From assembly GCA_964494985.1 (NCBI GenBank), contig CAZBUB010000007.1, positions 1 to 64,000 on the forward strand: a DNA stretch of 64,000 bases. The letters are read 5' to 3'. This stretch comes from CAZBUB01 sp964494985 (GTDB lineage Bacteria > Desulfobacterota > Desulfovibrionia > Desulfovibrionales > Desulfothermaceae). The position numbers and the translations under genes were made by a program. Positions 1 through 8,582 of this stretch are shown one piece after another. The notes beneath the pieces are model-generated. The model was not told the origin of the DNA. It saw only the letters and a list, made by a program, of their open reading frames with translations, and did no database searches. Position 1 is the first letter of the stretch, and each line of letters opens with the position of its first letter.

Positions 1-36
1 GAAGTACCTATGGTGCTGCATGAATTTTTTGGGGGC

Positions 37-417
37 TTAGGCGCTCTGCAATCGTAGCTTAGCCTGGATATGGGTCCCCAGTGCCTTGACTGCTTGCCAA
101 TCTCCTTGGATATGCCCAATACGGTGGACTTCAGAGGCTGCTCTGGGTTCCTGGGCTTCACTGGCAGGGGTGGGGCCGAAAAAGACGCACACAGCATTAG
201 CCGGTTCCCAGAAGGCCAGGTCTCCAATATCTAGAATCTCTGTTTTTTCGCCTTCCAAAAGTCCTAGATCCTCGGGAAGTCGGCCATAATATTCCTCCCC
301 CCAGCGCTGCATCTCCAGCTGCAAAGGACAATGTTCCAAAACTGCTTGTCCAGCAGGAGAGTCAAAGATTTCGCCTTGTAATTCAATATCTTCCAACTCC
401 AATACCACTTTGTACAT
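37..417 (-). CDS. Cyclophilin-like fold protein (126 aa)
   Basis: Small cytosolic protein without signal peptide or membrane segment. Length and pattern (an N-terminal beta-rich stretch with a GEIFDSPAG turn, a YYGRLPED segment, then GDLAFWEPANAVCVFFGPTP) fit the cyclophilin-like beta-barrel family found in many anaerobes; catalytic activity is unproven for that family. The ATG at 417 follows a GGAGGT site at 423-428, which fixes the start. It lies 42 bp downstream of the lytic transglycosylase gene on the same strand and could be co-transcribed with it, but I see no functional link. Family assignment is by remembered pattern only, so moderate confidence. Confidence 0.6.
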   Translation of the reverse strand: MYKVVLELEDIELQGEIFDSPAGQAVLEHCPLQLEMQRWGEEYYGRLPEDLGLLEGEKTEILDIGDLAFWEPANAVCVFFGPTPASEAQEPRAASEVHRIGHIQGDWQAVKALGTHIQAKLRLQSA

Positions 418-459
418 ACACTACCTCCACACTTATTGCCAATAGTTACTTGTAGTTTT

Positions 460-2493
460 TTAATTGATAAAGATCTCAGACTGAGCATACATTCCAGGAA
501 GAAAGTCGGTCAATATTCCAGAGGCAAGGGGTAATCCTTGGTCCTGCATATTTTTGTCAGCCAAGCCTGGAGGACCTATTTCGCTTTCCAGCCTGGAAGA
601 AAGGCGGGTGGGTTGGCGTTTAAGCCTGCTCTCATAAACAGCGGTATAGCTGAGTATTCTCTGTACATATTTTCTGGTTTCTGCGTAAGGGATGCACTCC
701 AGCCATATCTCAGAGGGCAGTCTCCCTCTGCTGTTAAGCCAGCGCCGGACATTGCCAGGTCCAGCGTTATAAGCTGCGCTGGCCAGTATGAGATTGCCCT
801 GGAAGGATTCCAGCTGCTTGTGCAGATAAAAGGTGCCGTAGCGGATGTTGGTTTCCGGGTGCAGAAGCTGCAAGGGATGGCTGAATTTTTCGCCTAGTCT
901 GTTGGCAATATCCTGCCCTGTTGTGGGCATGATTTGCATGAGTCCCAGGGCCCCGGCTGATGAGCTAGCATCCTGCATAAAGGCACTTTCCTGGCGAATT
1001 AAGGCCAGAATCCAGGCCTGGTCCAGGTTCAGGCTCAAGGTGTGGGCCTGAATCTGTTTCTGATAGCTCAAAGGAAATCTGATTTCCAAGTCCTGGAAAC
1101 CGGGCACAGAGGCAGCAGCAAATATTGCCCTATCCGGCCAATCCAGCTCTTTGGCCAGAACTGCTGCAGCCTGATACTTGTCTGTACCTGAGCTCCTCAG
1201 GGCCTGGTTCCATTCCTGTCTGGCCTCTGGAAGGCGTTGCAGGCGATAGAGCTCAACAGCCCGTTGCAAGGAAGGCTTGTCCCAAAGCTGCAAAAGTATC
1301 TCCATCTCAGCCTGGGCTGATTCATGTTTGAATTGGTAGTCCTTATCCAGTCTGTCCGCGGCCAGCAAAGAGTAGTAATCCATGCCTAGGGCCAGCTCCT
1401 GGTAGATTGCCTGGGATTTTTGCTCCTGGCCTGTCTCTTGCAGTGCCCTGGCCAGCCAGTAACGCCAACGATGGTTTTCTTTCTCTTTAGACTCCAGGGA
1501 GCTGAGGGCCTGGAGTACCCGCTGCCAGTCCTGCTGCATCAAGGCTGTGCGCACCAGCCAGGTCCTGGTCTTATTGTCCTGGGCGGCAGATGGCAGTCCC
1601 CTTAGCCTGGAATAGGCACCAGATTTGGCACGGAAGGCCAAAGAGAGGCCGATTTCCCTTTCGATCCCTGGGAAATCCTGGGCAGTCCAATCGTATTTGT
1701 CTTTGAGCCCTTCCCAGCTTTGGGCCGCCTTTTGTACATCTTTGCGGATAAGGGCTTTGAGCCCGGTCTGCAGGGCAACCTCCTTTATCTGCTCCGGGAC
1801 CTGGGACCAGTCCAGCTCAAGGACCAGTTCCGGATGCTGCTTTATGCGCAGCCAGAGCTTGGCCAAATCCCTTTTTTCCTGGGTGAGGCCTTTTAGTAGG
1901 GATTTGAGGAGTGAGGAGTTGCCTGCCTGCATAGCTTTTTGTGCCCGCTGCCAAAAAAGCTTTGCATCCAGCCCGCCTTTTTGTTGCCAGTATTCAAAAA
2001 CAAAGTCGCAACTTTCAGGACGGGATTCAGGATGGAGCCAGAGATCGCGAGTCAGATCCAGGCTTTTCTGCTTTTTTCCTGTAGCTAGCAATGCCCTGGC
2101 TTGATGGCATTGTAGCTCTGCCTGGCCCAGGTTTTTGTAGTCCTCTGCAAACATTGCCCATTCTTTTTGCTCGGCCAGATAAAACAGCCATTTCTCTCTG
2201 AGCTGCCAAGCCAAGGGGGTATTGCTTTGGGCCTTTAAAAAGGATCTGATTTCCGGCGCGAGGTCTCCAGAGATGCGCTGCAATAGATCCTGGTAAATAA
2301 GGTAGGGCTGCAAGGGATAGTCTTGTAGCTGCTCTAAGAGCTCCTGGAAAGTCTCTCGGTCCCTGTCTCGCAGGGCTTTTTCCGCACGCAGGAAGAGATC
2401 CCTGTCCGCTGCAGGGTTCTGTGCTAATAGCTGCACGGGGAATACAAGAAACAGCAGACCAAGGCTGAGGTAGATTTTGATAAGGTTTGGCAT
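460..2493 (-). CDS. slt: Soluble lytic murein transglycosylase (Slt70-like)
   Basis: Exported enzyme that cleaves the MurNAc-GlcNAc bond of peptidoglycan, forming 1,6-anhydro ends. Residues 1-25 form a signal peptide ending in LLAQ. Residues ~30-470 are helical, TPR/superhelix-like repeats rich in Gln, Leu and Trp, as in the Slt70 U-domain. The C-terminal SLT domain starts at ~485: RQESAF (~500-505) carries the catalytic Glu, followed by SSAGALGLMQIMP and AAYNAGPGNV, the other two hallmark motifs. At 677 aa the length is normal for the family. A short tail after the SLT domain (from ~635) has no recognisable domain. The ATG at 2493 is preceded only by a weak site. Strong call. Confidence 0.93.
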   Translation of the reverse strand: MPNLIKIYLSLGLLFLVFPVQLLAQNPAADRDLFLRAEKALRDRDRETFQELLEQLQDYPLQPYLIYQDLLQRISGDLAPEIRSFLKAQSNTPLAWQLREKWLFYLAEQKEWAMFAEDYKNLGQAELQCHQARALLATGKKQKSLDLTRDLWLHPESRPESCDFVFEYWQQKGGLDAKLFWQRAQKAMQAGNSSLLKSLLKGLTQEKRDLAKLWLRIKQHPELVLELDWSQVPEQIKEVALQTGLKALIRKDVQKAAQSWEGLKDKYDWTAQDFPGIEREIGLSLAFRAKSGAYSRLRGLPSAAQDNKTRTWLVRTALMQQDWQRVLQALSSLESKEKENHRWRYWLARALQETGQEQKSQAIYQELALGMDYYSLLAADRLDKDYQFKHESAQAEMEILLQLWDKPSLQRAVELYRLQRLPEARQEWNQALRSSGTDKYQAAAVLAKELDWPDRAIFAAASVPGFQDLEIRFPLSYQKQIQAHTLSLNLDQAWILALIRQESAFMQDASSSAGALGLMQIMPTTGQDIANRLGEKFSHPLQLLHPETNIRYGTFYLHKQLESFQGNLILASAAYNAGPGNVRRWLNSRGRLPSEIWLECIPYAETRKYVQRILSYTAVYESRLKRQPTRLSSRLESEIGPPGLADKNMQDQGLPLASGILTDFLPGMYAQSEIFIN

Positions 2494-2556
2494 TTTTTTA
2501 GGATAGCCTTAAGCTTTTATAGGTTCAAAACATTTTCATAAAAATTTCAATTGAAT

Positions 2557-3753
2557 TCAAGGGCACGTTCTTGGTTTTTCAAAATTTATGAATCTGACCA
2601 GCAAAGTGCCAGGAAAGATCAACAATCCCAAAAGCAAGAAACCCAAAGGGAAGAACCCCTGGTCCCCAAACCAGCCCATGGCCGTGGGTATAAGTCCGGT
2701 ACCAAAGACTGTAGCTAGAGGAATGATAAAGGAGATAGCCACGTTTCTGATCAGGCTGCGGAAGACAGACGAAATAGCTGTAAAGCAAGCAGGAAAAAGG
2801 CAGACTGCAAACATGGGCTGGATGAGTACAGCTGCCTGGAGTGGTTTTCCGGAAAGCAGGCCCAGAAGGAGTGTAGCAAACCCAGTACAGATCAGCGCCC
2901 AAAGTATGGTTCTGGCCGTTCCTAGGCGCTCGATGATGAATCCTGCGCCTAGAGCCATGCCCAGGCAAGGTACCTTGGAGAGGGACAAAAGCTGATTTGC
3001 CCACCTGGGAGAGATCTGGTGCTCCTGCACCAGGTACAGGGGCAGCATGCTGTAGGTGCCGAAAATCGTGCCTACTGCCAAGCAGAATATGCCTGTCAGG
3101 GCCCAGAATCTTTTTTTGGAGATCAGTTCCTTAGCTACGCCCAAGTTTGGGGCCTGGCCATGGAATCTGCCTCCCTGCACCTGCCACCCGAATATCAGGG
3201 CCATGGCCAGGGTGGCAATGCCGAAGCCTGCAAAGACTGCCCTCCAAGAAAGCAGGCCTTCCACTGCTGCAGCCAGGGCAGGGATCAGGATGAAGCTGGA
3301 GTTCGGGGCCAGCTCATGCAGGGCCAGGCCCCGGCCCCAGTATTGTGCTGGCAGCAAAGAGGTAATGCTGGAAATGCCTGAAGGGAGGTACATGCCCAGA
3401 CAGAGTCCTTGGGCAAAGAGGAATATCTTTAATAAACCCATACTTGGGCTCCAGGAGGCCATGATCAGAAAAAAGCCAGAACCCAAGGCGGAAAGGAGGA
3501 TGGTCTTTTTGTGCTGCAGTCTGCTGGCAACAAAGCCAGAGAGAATCAAGGCCAGGCTGATGCCCAGGGAGAGTATGAAGAACAGGCTGCCTGCCTGGGC
3601 GTGGCTAACAGAGAACTCTTGTTCGATATGTACCAGAAAAGGACCTGGAATCAGCCTGGAGCCAAAATTGAAAAAGAAAAGACAGCTGATCAAAATGACC
3701 TGAAAAAAAGCAAATCGAATACCGAGCTCAGGGCTGTGTTTTGGAAATTCCAT
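2557..3753 (-). CDS. MFS transporter
   Basis: About 398 aa of hydrophobic protein with roughly twelve predicted membrane helices in two blocks of six, the layout of the major facilitator superfamily. The short loop after helix 2 contains ASRLQHKK, a version of the MFS motif-A region. The substrate cannot be read from sequence. I use the ATG at 3753; a TTG five codons upstream (3768) is also possible. It sits 63 bp upstream of slt on the same strand with no obvious terminator between, so read-through is likely. It could be a sugar, acid or drug carrier. Confidence 0.82.
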   Translation of the reverse strand: MEFPKHSPELGIRFAFFQVILISCLFFFNFGSRLIPGPFLVHIEQEFSVSHAQAGSLFFILSLGISLALILSGFVASRLQHKKTILLSALGSGFFLIMASWSPSMGLLKIFLFAQGLCLGMYLPSGISSITSLLPAQYWGRGLALHELAPNSSFILIPALAAAVEGLLSWRAVFAGFGIATLAMALIFGWQVQGGRFHGQAPNLGVAKELISKKRFWALTGIFCLAVGTIFGTYSMLPLYLVQEHQISPRWANQLLSLSKVPCLGMALGAGFIIERLGTARTILWALICTGFATLLLGLLSGKPLQAAVLIQPMFAVCLFPACFTAISSVFRSLIRNVAISFIIPLATVFGTGLIPTAMGWFGDQGFFPLGFLLLGLLIFPGTLLVRFINFEKPRTCP

Positions 3754-4057
3754 GCCAGGTTCTTGCAAGGTTGTAGAAGTTTTGTTTATGAACTAGAAAG
3801 AGTTAGATTATCAGGCTGTTTGTATGATGAACGGTTATCTGTTAACGGTTATCAGGACTCAGAATCTGGCCAGCACGACAACTCATAACTGATAATTTTC
3901 ATGCCTGATGTTGCGCATGGAGTTTGTCCAGGAACTGTACCAGGCCTTAAATACTCTATCCCTTCAGTGTGGGCAAGCCCAGCTCTTTTCTAGTTTTGCT
4001 TTGCTCTAAAAGCTCTCCGGGCTCAAGCATACAGGAAATCTTGAGAAAGGATCACCT
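3754..4057. other. Intergenic region with GATAAC-type short repeats
   Basis: Gap of 304 bp between two divergent genes (MFS carrier and ChaN lipoprotein). At 3826-3898 it contains degenerate copies of an ~8-nt unit around GGTTATC/GATAA, the same repeat family as at 14266-14330 and 62650-62730. Promoters for both divergent genes must lie here, but I cannot pick convincing -35/-10 pairs. Confidence 0.5.
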
Positions 4058-5224
4058 ATGTCAAAATTTCGCTTTGTAAACCTGAATCTGTTTTTGTTTT
4101 CCCTTGTTTTGCTCCTGCTGTGCTGGGGCTGTAGCAAACTGCGAGTAGCAGACAGACAGTTTTTGGAGGAAGGAGACGTATCCCCAGGAGAGTTTTTGGA
4201 TGCTCAGGGAGCCCAGATGGAGAAGTCAGAAATTCTGGAGCTTGTGAGGCAAAGTGAATTTATTCTTTTGGGCGAAAGCCATACCAATCCCTGTGACCAC
4301 AAGGTACAAAGAGAAGTGATGGATCTTGTGCTCGAGGCGGATAAGCGTCTAGCCCTGGGGCTAGAAATGGTGCCTGCCAGCAAGCAGGATATTTTGCAGG
4401 ATTTCAATCAAGGCGAGATAGACATCAAGGACTTGGAATCTGCACTGGAATGGCAAAACATCTGGGGTCATGATTTCTCCTTGTATCAACCCGTACTGGA
4501 AAAGGCCCAGAAGGCAAATGTTCCGCTCTATGGCTTAAATGTCTCCCAGACGGCTTTGCAGGAATTAAAGGAAAAGGGTCTGCAGGAGATGTCCAGCCAG
4601 CACAGGCAGGAGTTGCCCAGAAGAATAATCCCACCCTCCAAGGCACAGAAGAAATCTTTACGTTCGCAATACAAGCGTCATGAAGAAGTTTTGCAGGAAG
4701 AGACCCATAGTCTGGAGGATGAGGATCGTTTCTTTCTAGTGCAGTCAGTATGGGACACTCAGATGGCCCAAAAGGCCTTGGAGGTTCACAGAAAGACAGG
4801 ACACCGGGTTTTGATCCTTGCAGGCAGTGAACATGTGCGCAAGGATTGGGGGATTGTGCGTAGGCTCAGGATTCTGGGACAAGATCCCCAAATTTTGACC
4901 TTGGTCCCTTGGCGGGGCCTGAACGAAATAGATGCAGGCCAGGGGGATATTCTTTTTTATTGTCCCCATATCCATCAAAGTAGGCTAGGGATTGATCTGC
5001 GTTTGGAACCCCAGGGCATGGTGGTAGATCGAGTCAAGGAAGACAGCAGGGCAGCGCAAGCAGGATTCATGCCCGGAGATGTTTTGCTGAAGGCTGGGAA
5101 GGAGGAGGTCCAGGATGTTATGGATCTGCATTCTGCAGCCATGCAGGCCCAACAAGAGCAAGAACCTTTATTGTTTGAAGTGAAAAGACAAGACAGCAAG
5201 CTTATGCTAAAGCTGGAGATCTGA
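4058..5224 (+). CDS. ChaN-family lipoprotein with C-terminal PDZ domain
   Basis: Predicted lipoprotein: hydrophobic leader followed by LCWGC, with Cys25 the likely lipidation site. Residues ~45-290 match the ChaN/DUF399 fold (haem-regulated iron-uptake lipoprotein in Campylobacter), with the FILLGESHTNPCDH motif near residue 70 and the LILAGSEHVRKD motif near residue 255. Residues ~300-388 form a PDZ domain (LGIDLRLE, then GFMPGDVLLKAG). ChaN alone is about 280 aa, so the PDZ is an added domain. It stands alone between divergent and co-directional neighbours. Haem binding is inference from the family; a peptide-binding role for the PDZ is likewise inferred. Confidence 0.83.
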   Translation: MSKFRFVNLNLFLFSLVLLLLCWGCSKLRVADRQFLEEGDVSPGEFLDAQGAQMEKSEILELVRQSEFILLGESHTNPCDHKVQREVMDLVLEADKRLALGLEMVPASKQDILQDFNQGEIDIKDLESALEWQNIWGHDFSLYQPVLEKAQKANVPLYGLNVSQTALQELKEKGLQEMSSQHRQELPRRIIPPSKAQKKSLRSQYKRHEEVLQEETHSLEDEDRFFLVQSVWDTQMAQKALEVHRKTGHRVLILAGSEHVRKDWGIVRRLRILGQDPQILTLVPWRGLNEIDAGQGDILFYCPHIHQSRLGIDLRLEPQGMVVDRVKEDSRAAQAGFMPGDVLLKAGKEEVQDVMDLHSAAMQAQQEQEPLLFEVKRQDSKLMLKLEI

Positions 5225-5380
5225 GTCCTGGAAGGAGGTAGCTGAAAAAGAGCCTGTCTTGATTTTGGCATCCCAGGCAGCTTAAAATAAGTACTTGACT
5301 ATGAAAATTATTACTATTAAGCAAAATTGTTAAGTTGAATATCTGTTGCAACAAACTCAAACCCAAAAAAAGGAGGCTCT

Positions 5381-6043
5381 ATGCTCAAGGACGGAGAGAA
5401 AGGTGCGATTTTGCAACGGGATGAGCAAACCTACGCCATTGCCCCGCACATACCCTGTGGAGTGGTTTCTCCCCAGCAGCTTAGGAAGATAGCTGATGCG
5501 GCTGAAAAATATGGTTGCGCAGCCTTGAAGGTGACCAGTGCTGCCAGGATCGCCCTGGTGGGGCTTAAAGAGGAGGATATAGATCAGGTCTGGCAAGAGC
5601 TGGGCATGTCCCCTGGGGCAGCAGTTGGCGTATGTGTACGCAGTGTAAAGGCCTGCCCTGGAACGACTTTCTGTAGATTGGGTCAACAGGATAGTCTGAC
5701 TTTAGGTATGGAGCTGGATAAAAAGTATCATGGCAAGGAGTTGCCTGGTAAGCTTAAGATAGGGATCAGCGGATGCCCCAACCAGTGTGCAGAAACCTGT
5801 ATCAAGGATATTGCCTTGGTGGGCAGGAAGAAAGGCTGGATACTGATGACCGGAGGCTCGGGCGCTGGCAAGCCCAGGCTGGCGGATGAGATCGCCAGGG
5901 ACTTGGATACTGATCAGGCGCTAGAGATGGTGCAAAAGGTTGTTGATTATTATAAAGCCCAGGCCAAAAAGCAGGAGCGTATGGGCAAGATGATGGACAG
6001 GATCGGAGTGGAAGAGTTCCGTAAGACAATTTTGAAAGCCTAA
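5381..6043 (+). CDS. Low-spin assimilatory-type sulfite reductase (small, single subunit)
   Basis: At 220 aa this is a minimal sirohaem/[4Fe-4S] protein like the 24-kDa low-spin sulfite reductase (P590) of Desulfovibrio vulgaris. The cluster and sirohaem ligands are visible: CPGTTFC (Cys92, Cys98) and GCPNQC (Cys132, Cys136), the C-x5-C and C-x3-C pair of sulfite/nitrite reductases. The N-terminal ferredoxin-like half contains the PCGVVSPQQL segment. It would reduce sulfite to sulfide in the cytoplasm, but its physiological role in sulfate reducers is unsettled. A perfect AAGGAGG lies 8 nt before the ATG at 5381. It is monocistronic, 156 bp after the ChaN gene. It is not DsrAB: far too short and no ferredoxin insert. 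Confidence 0.88.
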   Translation: MLKDGEKGAILQRDEQTYAIAPHIPCGVVSPQQLRKIADAAEKYGCAALKVTSAARIALVGLKEEDIDQVWQELGMSPGAAVGVCVRSVKACPGTTFCRLGQQDSLTLGMELDKKYHGKELPGKLKIGISGCPNQCAETCIKDIALVGRKKGWILMTGGSGAGKPRLADEIARDLDTDQALEMVQKVVDYYKAQAKKQERMGKMMDRIGVEEFRKTILKA

Positions 6044-6213
6044 GGGGGGCTTCTGTCAGTTGCCGCCTCTGGTATGCTCTCTCCTTTGATGCAAGGCGAG
6101 CTCTTGTCTTTTGGTGTATTTGTGTACTTGTAGTCCTATAGAGAGCTCTGCTACAAGGAGCCAATGAGAGGACAAGATTTTCTTGCAGTGCTAAGAGATT
6201 AGTAACTATTCAT

Positions 6214-6408
6214 CAGGTCCGGGGGTTCGGTCCACAGGACTCAAAAAAACTCGCTGCTAAGAATGCGTAAAGCAAAAGTTTGATATTGGGCCTCTTGAGC
6301 TTCCAGACGATCATTGCGGACTTTGAGATTGAAATAGCTTACACAGTTTGCTTAACGCATTCTAAATCGCTCAGATATGTTGAGCCTGTGGACCGAACCC
6401 CTGGACCT
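6214..6408. repeat. MITE-like element, ~192 bp with ~60-bp terminal inverted repeats
   Basis: The left arm (6216-6276, beginning GGTCCGGGGGTTCGGTCCAC) and the reverse complement of the right arm (6347-6407) match over about 60 bp with scattered mismatches. The ~70-bp centre has no ORF. Solo arms occur at 14092-14146 and 44380-44405, so this is a dispersed repeat rather than a single terminator. The size and long inverted arms are those of a non-autonomous palindromic element. It fills the gap upstream of manC. Confidence 0.75.
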
Positions 6409-6461
6409 TGGTTTCTTTCTCGGTGATGCTTATCCGAATATAGGAAATGGTGAATAAATAC
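6401..6461. repeat. Dispersed 60-bp repeat B, copy 1
   Basis: Abuts the right end of the 6214-6408 element. It shares the order GGTTTCTT...CTTATCCG...GGTGAATAAATAC with 9174-9232 and 58702-58770, and its last part with 14061-14091 in inverted orientation. It ends about 15 bp before the manC ribosome binding site, so it probably forms part of the manC leader. Confidence 0.6.
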
Positions 6462-6485
6462 AGAGATTATAATCAAGGAGGAAGC

Positions 6486-7904
6486 ATGATCGTACCTGCC
6501 ATCCTCTGCGGCGGCTCAGGGACCAGGCTCTGGCCTCTGTCCAGGGAACTTTACCCCAAACAATTCCTGCCGCTTTACGGGGAGAGGACCCTGCTGCAGG
6601 AAACCATACTCCGCCTGCAGGGCATACCTGATTTGGATCGGCCCATATATGTCTGCAACCAGGAGCACAGGTTCCTGGTTGCAGAGCAGGTACGTTCCCT
6701 GGATCTGGAGCCAGGGCCAGTGGTCCTGGAGCCTGAGGGCAGGAACACTGCTCCAGCTGCTGCAGTGGCTGCCCTTTTGGCCTCGCAAAGCGACCCCCAG
6801 GCTTTGCTTTTAGTATTGCCTGCGGATCATGTGCTCAAGGAGACGGACAGATTCCAGGAGGCGGTGAGGGCTGGGACAATGGCAGCCCAGAGCGGGGCTT
6901 TGGTTACTTTCGGCGTGGTCCCGGATAAGCCAGAGACAGGGTACGGATATATTCAAAAAGGTTCAGTCTGGAATGACGCAGAGCAGGTCTTTCAGGTGGA
7001 TAGCTTTGTAGAAAAGCCAGACCTGGAGACAGCCCAGGCCTACGTACAAAGTGGGGATTATCTCTGGAACAGCGGCATGTTCCTGTTCAGGGCGGATAAG
7101 TATTTGGAGGAACTGCAAAGGCTGGCCCCAGAGATTTTGAGCTGCTGCAGGCAAGCAGTGAAAAAGGCCCGACAGGATTTAGATTTTTTGCGTCTGGATT
7201 TTGAGAATTTCCAGCATTGTCCTGCTGACTCCCTGGATTATGCGGTTATGGAAAAGACCGCTGACGCGGTGGTGGTGCCTTTGCAGGCTGGCTGGAGCGA
7301 TGTAGGCTCCTGGTCTGCGCTGTGGGATATCTCGGATAAGGACCAACAAGAAAATGTCTTTAAAGGCCAGGTTCTGGCCAGGGATGTCAGGGGCAGCTTT
7401 GTCCAGAGTGATTCCCGCTTGGTGGGCTTGCTGGGGGTGCAGGATCTGGTCCTGGTGGATACCAAGGATGCCTTGCTGGTGGCTTCCAAGTCCAGGGTGC
7501 AAGAGGTCAAGCAGCTGGTGCAAGCCTTGAAGCAGGAAAACAGTCCCTGTGTTAGCCTGCACAGCCGGGTTTATAGGCCCTGGGGCTCCTACGAGGGAGT
7601 GGATCAGGAGCAAAGGTTCCAGGTCAAAAGGATTACGGTCAAACCTGGACAGGTCCTGTCCCTGCAAAAGCACTATCACCGCTCAGAGCATTGGGTGGTG
7701 GTCAGGGGCACCGCCCGGGTAGTCAAGGGCGAGGAGGAAATTATCCTTACAGAGGATCAATCAGTATACATTCCCTTGGGCACGCTGCATCGCCTGGAGA
7801 ATCCAGGCAGAATTCCCCTGGAGCTCATAGAGGTACAAACCGGCAGCTATCTGGGGGAGGATGATATAGAGAGAATAGAGGATGTTTACGGCAGAAAGGG
7901 ATAA
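6486..7904 (+). CDS. manC/algA: Mannose-1-phosphate guanylyltransferase / mannose-6-phosphate isomerase (type II, bifunctional)
   Basis: Makes GDP-mannose from GTP and mannose-1-P, and interconverts mannose-6-P and fructose-6-P, for surface polysaccharide. The N-terminal nucleotidyltransferase domain begins with CGGSGTRLWPLSR (residues ~7-19) and includes the EKP motif near residue 175. The C-terminal cupin (from ~residue 355) carries the isomerase motif QKHYHRSEHWVVV and the KPG segment just before it. The start at 6486 follows AAGGAGG at 6475-6481; an in-frame ATG at 6447 has no such site and lies in repeat B. 472 aa is the normal length. No polysaccharide cluster surrounds it. Confidence 0.95.
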   Translation: MIVPAILCGGSGTRLWPLSRELYPKQFLPLYGERTLLQETILRLQGIPDLDRPIYVCNQEHRFLVAEQVRSLDLEPGPVVLEPEGRNTAPAAAVAALLASQSDPQALLLVLPADHVLKETDRFQEAVRAGTMAAQSGALVTFGVVPDKPETGYGYIQKGSVWNDAEQVFQVDSFVEKPDLETAQAYVQSGDYLWNSGMFLFRADKYLEELQRLAPEILSCCRQAVKKARQDLDFLRLDFENFQHCPADSLDYAVMEKTADAVVVPLQAGWSDVGSWSALWDISDKDQQENVFKGQVLARDVRGSFVQSDSRLVGLLGVQDLVLVDTKDALLVASKSRVQEVKQLVQALKQENSPCVSLHSRVYRPWGSYEGVDQEQRFQVKRITVKPGQVLSLQKHYHRSEHWVVVRGTARVVKGEEEIILTEDQSVYIPLGTLHRLENPGRIPLELIEVQTGSYLGEDDIERIEDVYGRKG

Positions 7905-7937
7905 GACTGAGAAACTTTTTGTCGCATTTCCGTCACT

Positions 7938-8193
7938 GAGTACACGTATACGTAAATACTGTGAGATTGAAATGCCAAGAGTTTGTTCGCTCCTGGAATC
8001 GGAAGAAACGCTGAAAAATCCGAAATTCGAAATACGAAGCACGAAACCTCTTTGAAATGAGATGGGATTTCAGGATAGGCAAGTACGGATGACAAAAACT
8101 CAAAATCAATCAGATCTTTCGAATTTTGAATTTATTTCGAATTTCGATATTCGGATTTCGTATTTACAAACTCAGAATCCTATTCATTGCTTC
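7938..8193. repeat. TTCGAA-rich dispersed element C, copy 1 (~256 bp)
   Basis: Matches the reverse complement of 61364-61645 from end to end. Shared blocks in order are CGTATACGTAAATACTGTG, CTCCTGGAATC, AATCCGAAATTCGAAATACG, ATGACAAA..CTCAAAATCAA, CGAATTTCGATATT and CAAACTCAGA...ATTC.TTGCTT. It has no ORF and fills most of the 349-bp gap between manC and the MNT gene. It is AT-rich and dominated by TTCGAA-type palindromic words. Confidence 0.75.
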
Positions 8194-8253
8194 GAATAGA
8201 CTGATAGAGAATACGTCAATGAACTTACGAATGAGAGCACTTAGATTACCTGC

Positions 8254-8580
8254 ATGATGAAACCATCCATTTGGCTTCAGGCCCGCAAGCGATCTGTAGA
8301 AACCCGGGAAAGGTATCGCCGGCAGATGCTGGAAGAGGTCCATGCCGTTCTCCAATCCTTTGCTGAGAAGTATTACTGGGATGAGCTCTTTCTGTTCGGC
8401 TCCCTTATCTCTCCTGGGCGATTTAGATCTGACTCTGATATCGATATTGCTGTGTCAGGCTTAGACAAGCATGCTTTCCTTCCTTTTATTGCCGAGCTTT
8501 CCAGGGAGTTGGGGCGTGAGGTAGATGTAGTGCGTCTGGAGGAGAGCAAAGTATCGGATTCGATACGAAGGCAGGGGTAA
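8254..8580 (+). CDS. MNT-type minimal nucleotidyltransferase domain protein
   Basis: At 108 aa this is a minimal DNA polymerase-beta-like nucleotidyltransferase. It has the GS motif (Gly49-Ser50) followed by the acidic pair in SDSDID (Asp62, Asp64), and a third acidic position in the REVDVV strand near residue 92. Such proteins usually pair with a HEPN-domain partner (MntA/HepT-type toxin-antitoxin modules, where MNT AMPylates the HEPN RNase). Here the downstream partner is cut to 45 codons, so the module looks broken. The start region ATGATG lacks a good ribosome binding site. It directly follows repeat C. Confidence 0.78.
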   Translation: MMKPSIWLQARKRSVETRERYRRQMLEEVHAVLQSFAEKYYWDELFLFGSLISPGRFRSDSDIDIAVSGLDKHAFLPFIAELSRELGREVDVVRLEESKVSDSIRRQG

Positions 8581-8582
8581 CA

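Noticed and set aside
5281..5330. Promoter TTGACT...TATTAA before the sulfite reductase gene
   Set aside because: The spacing is 14 bp, too short for a sigma-70 promoter; not listed as a feature.
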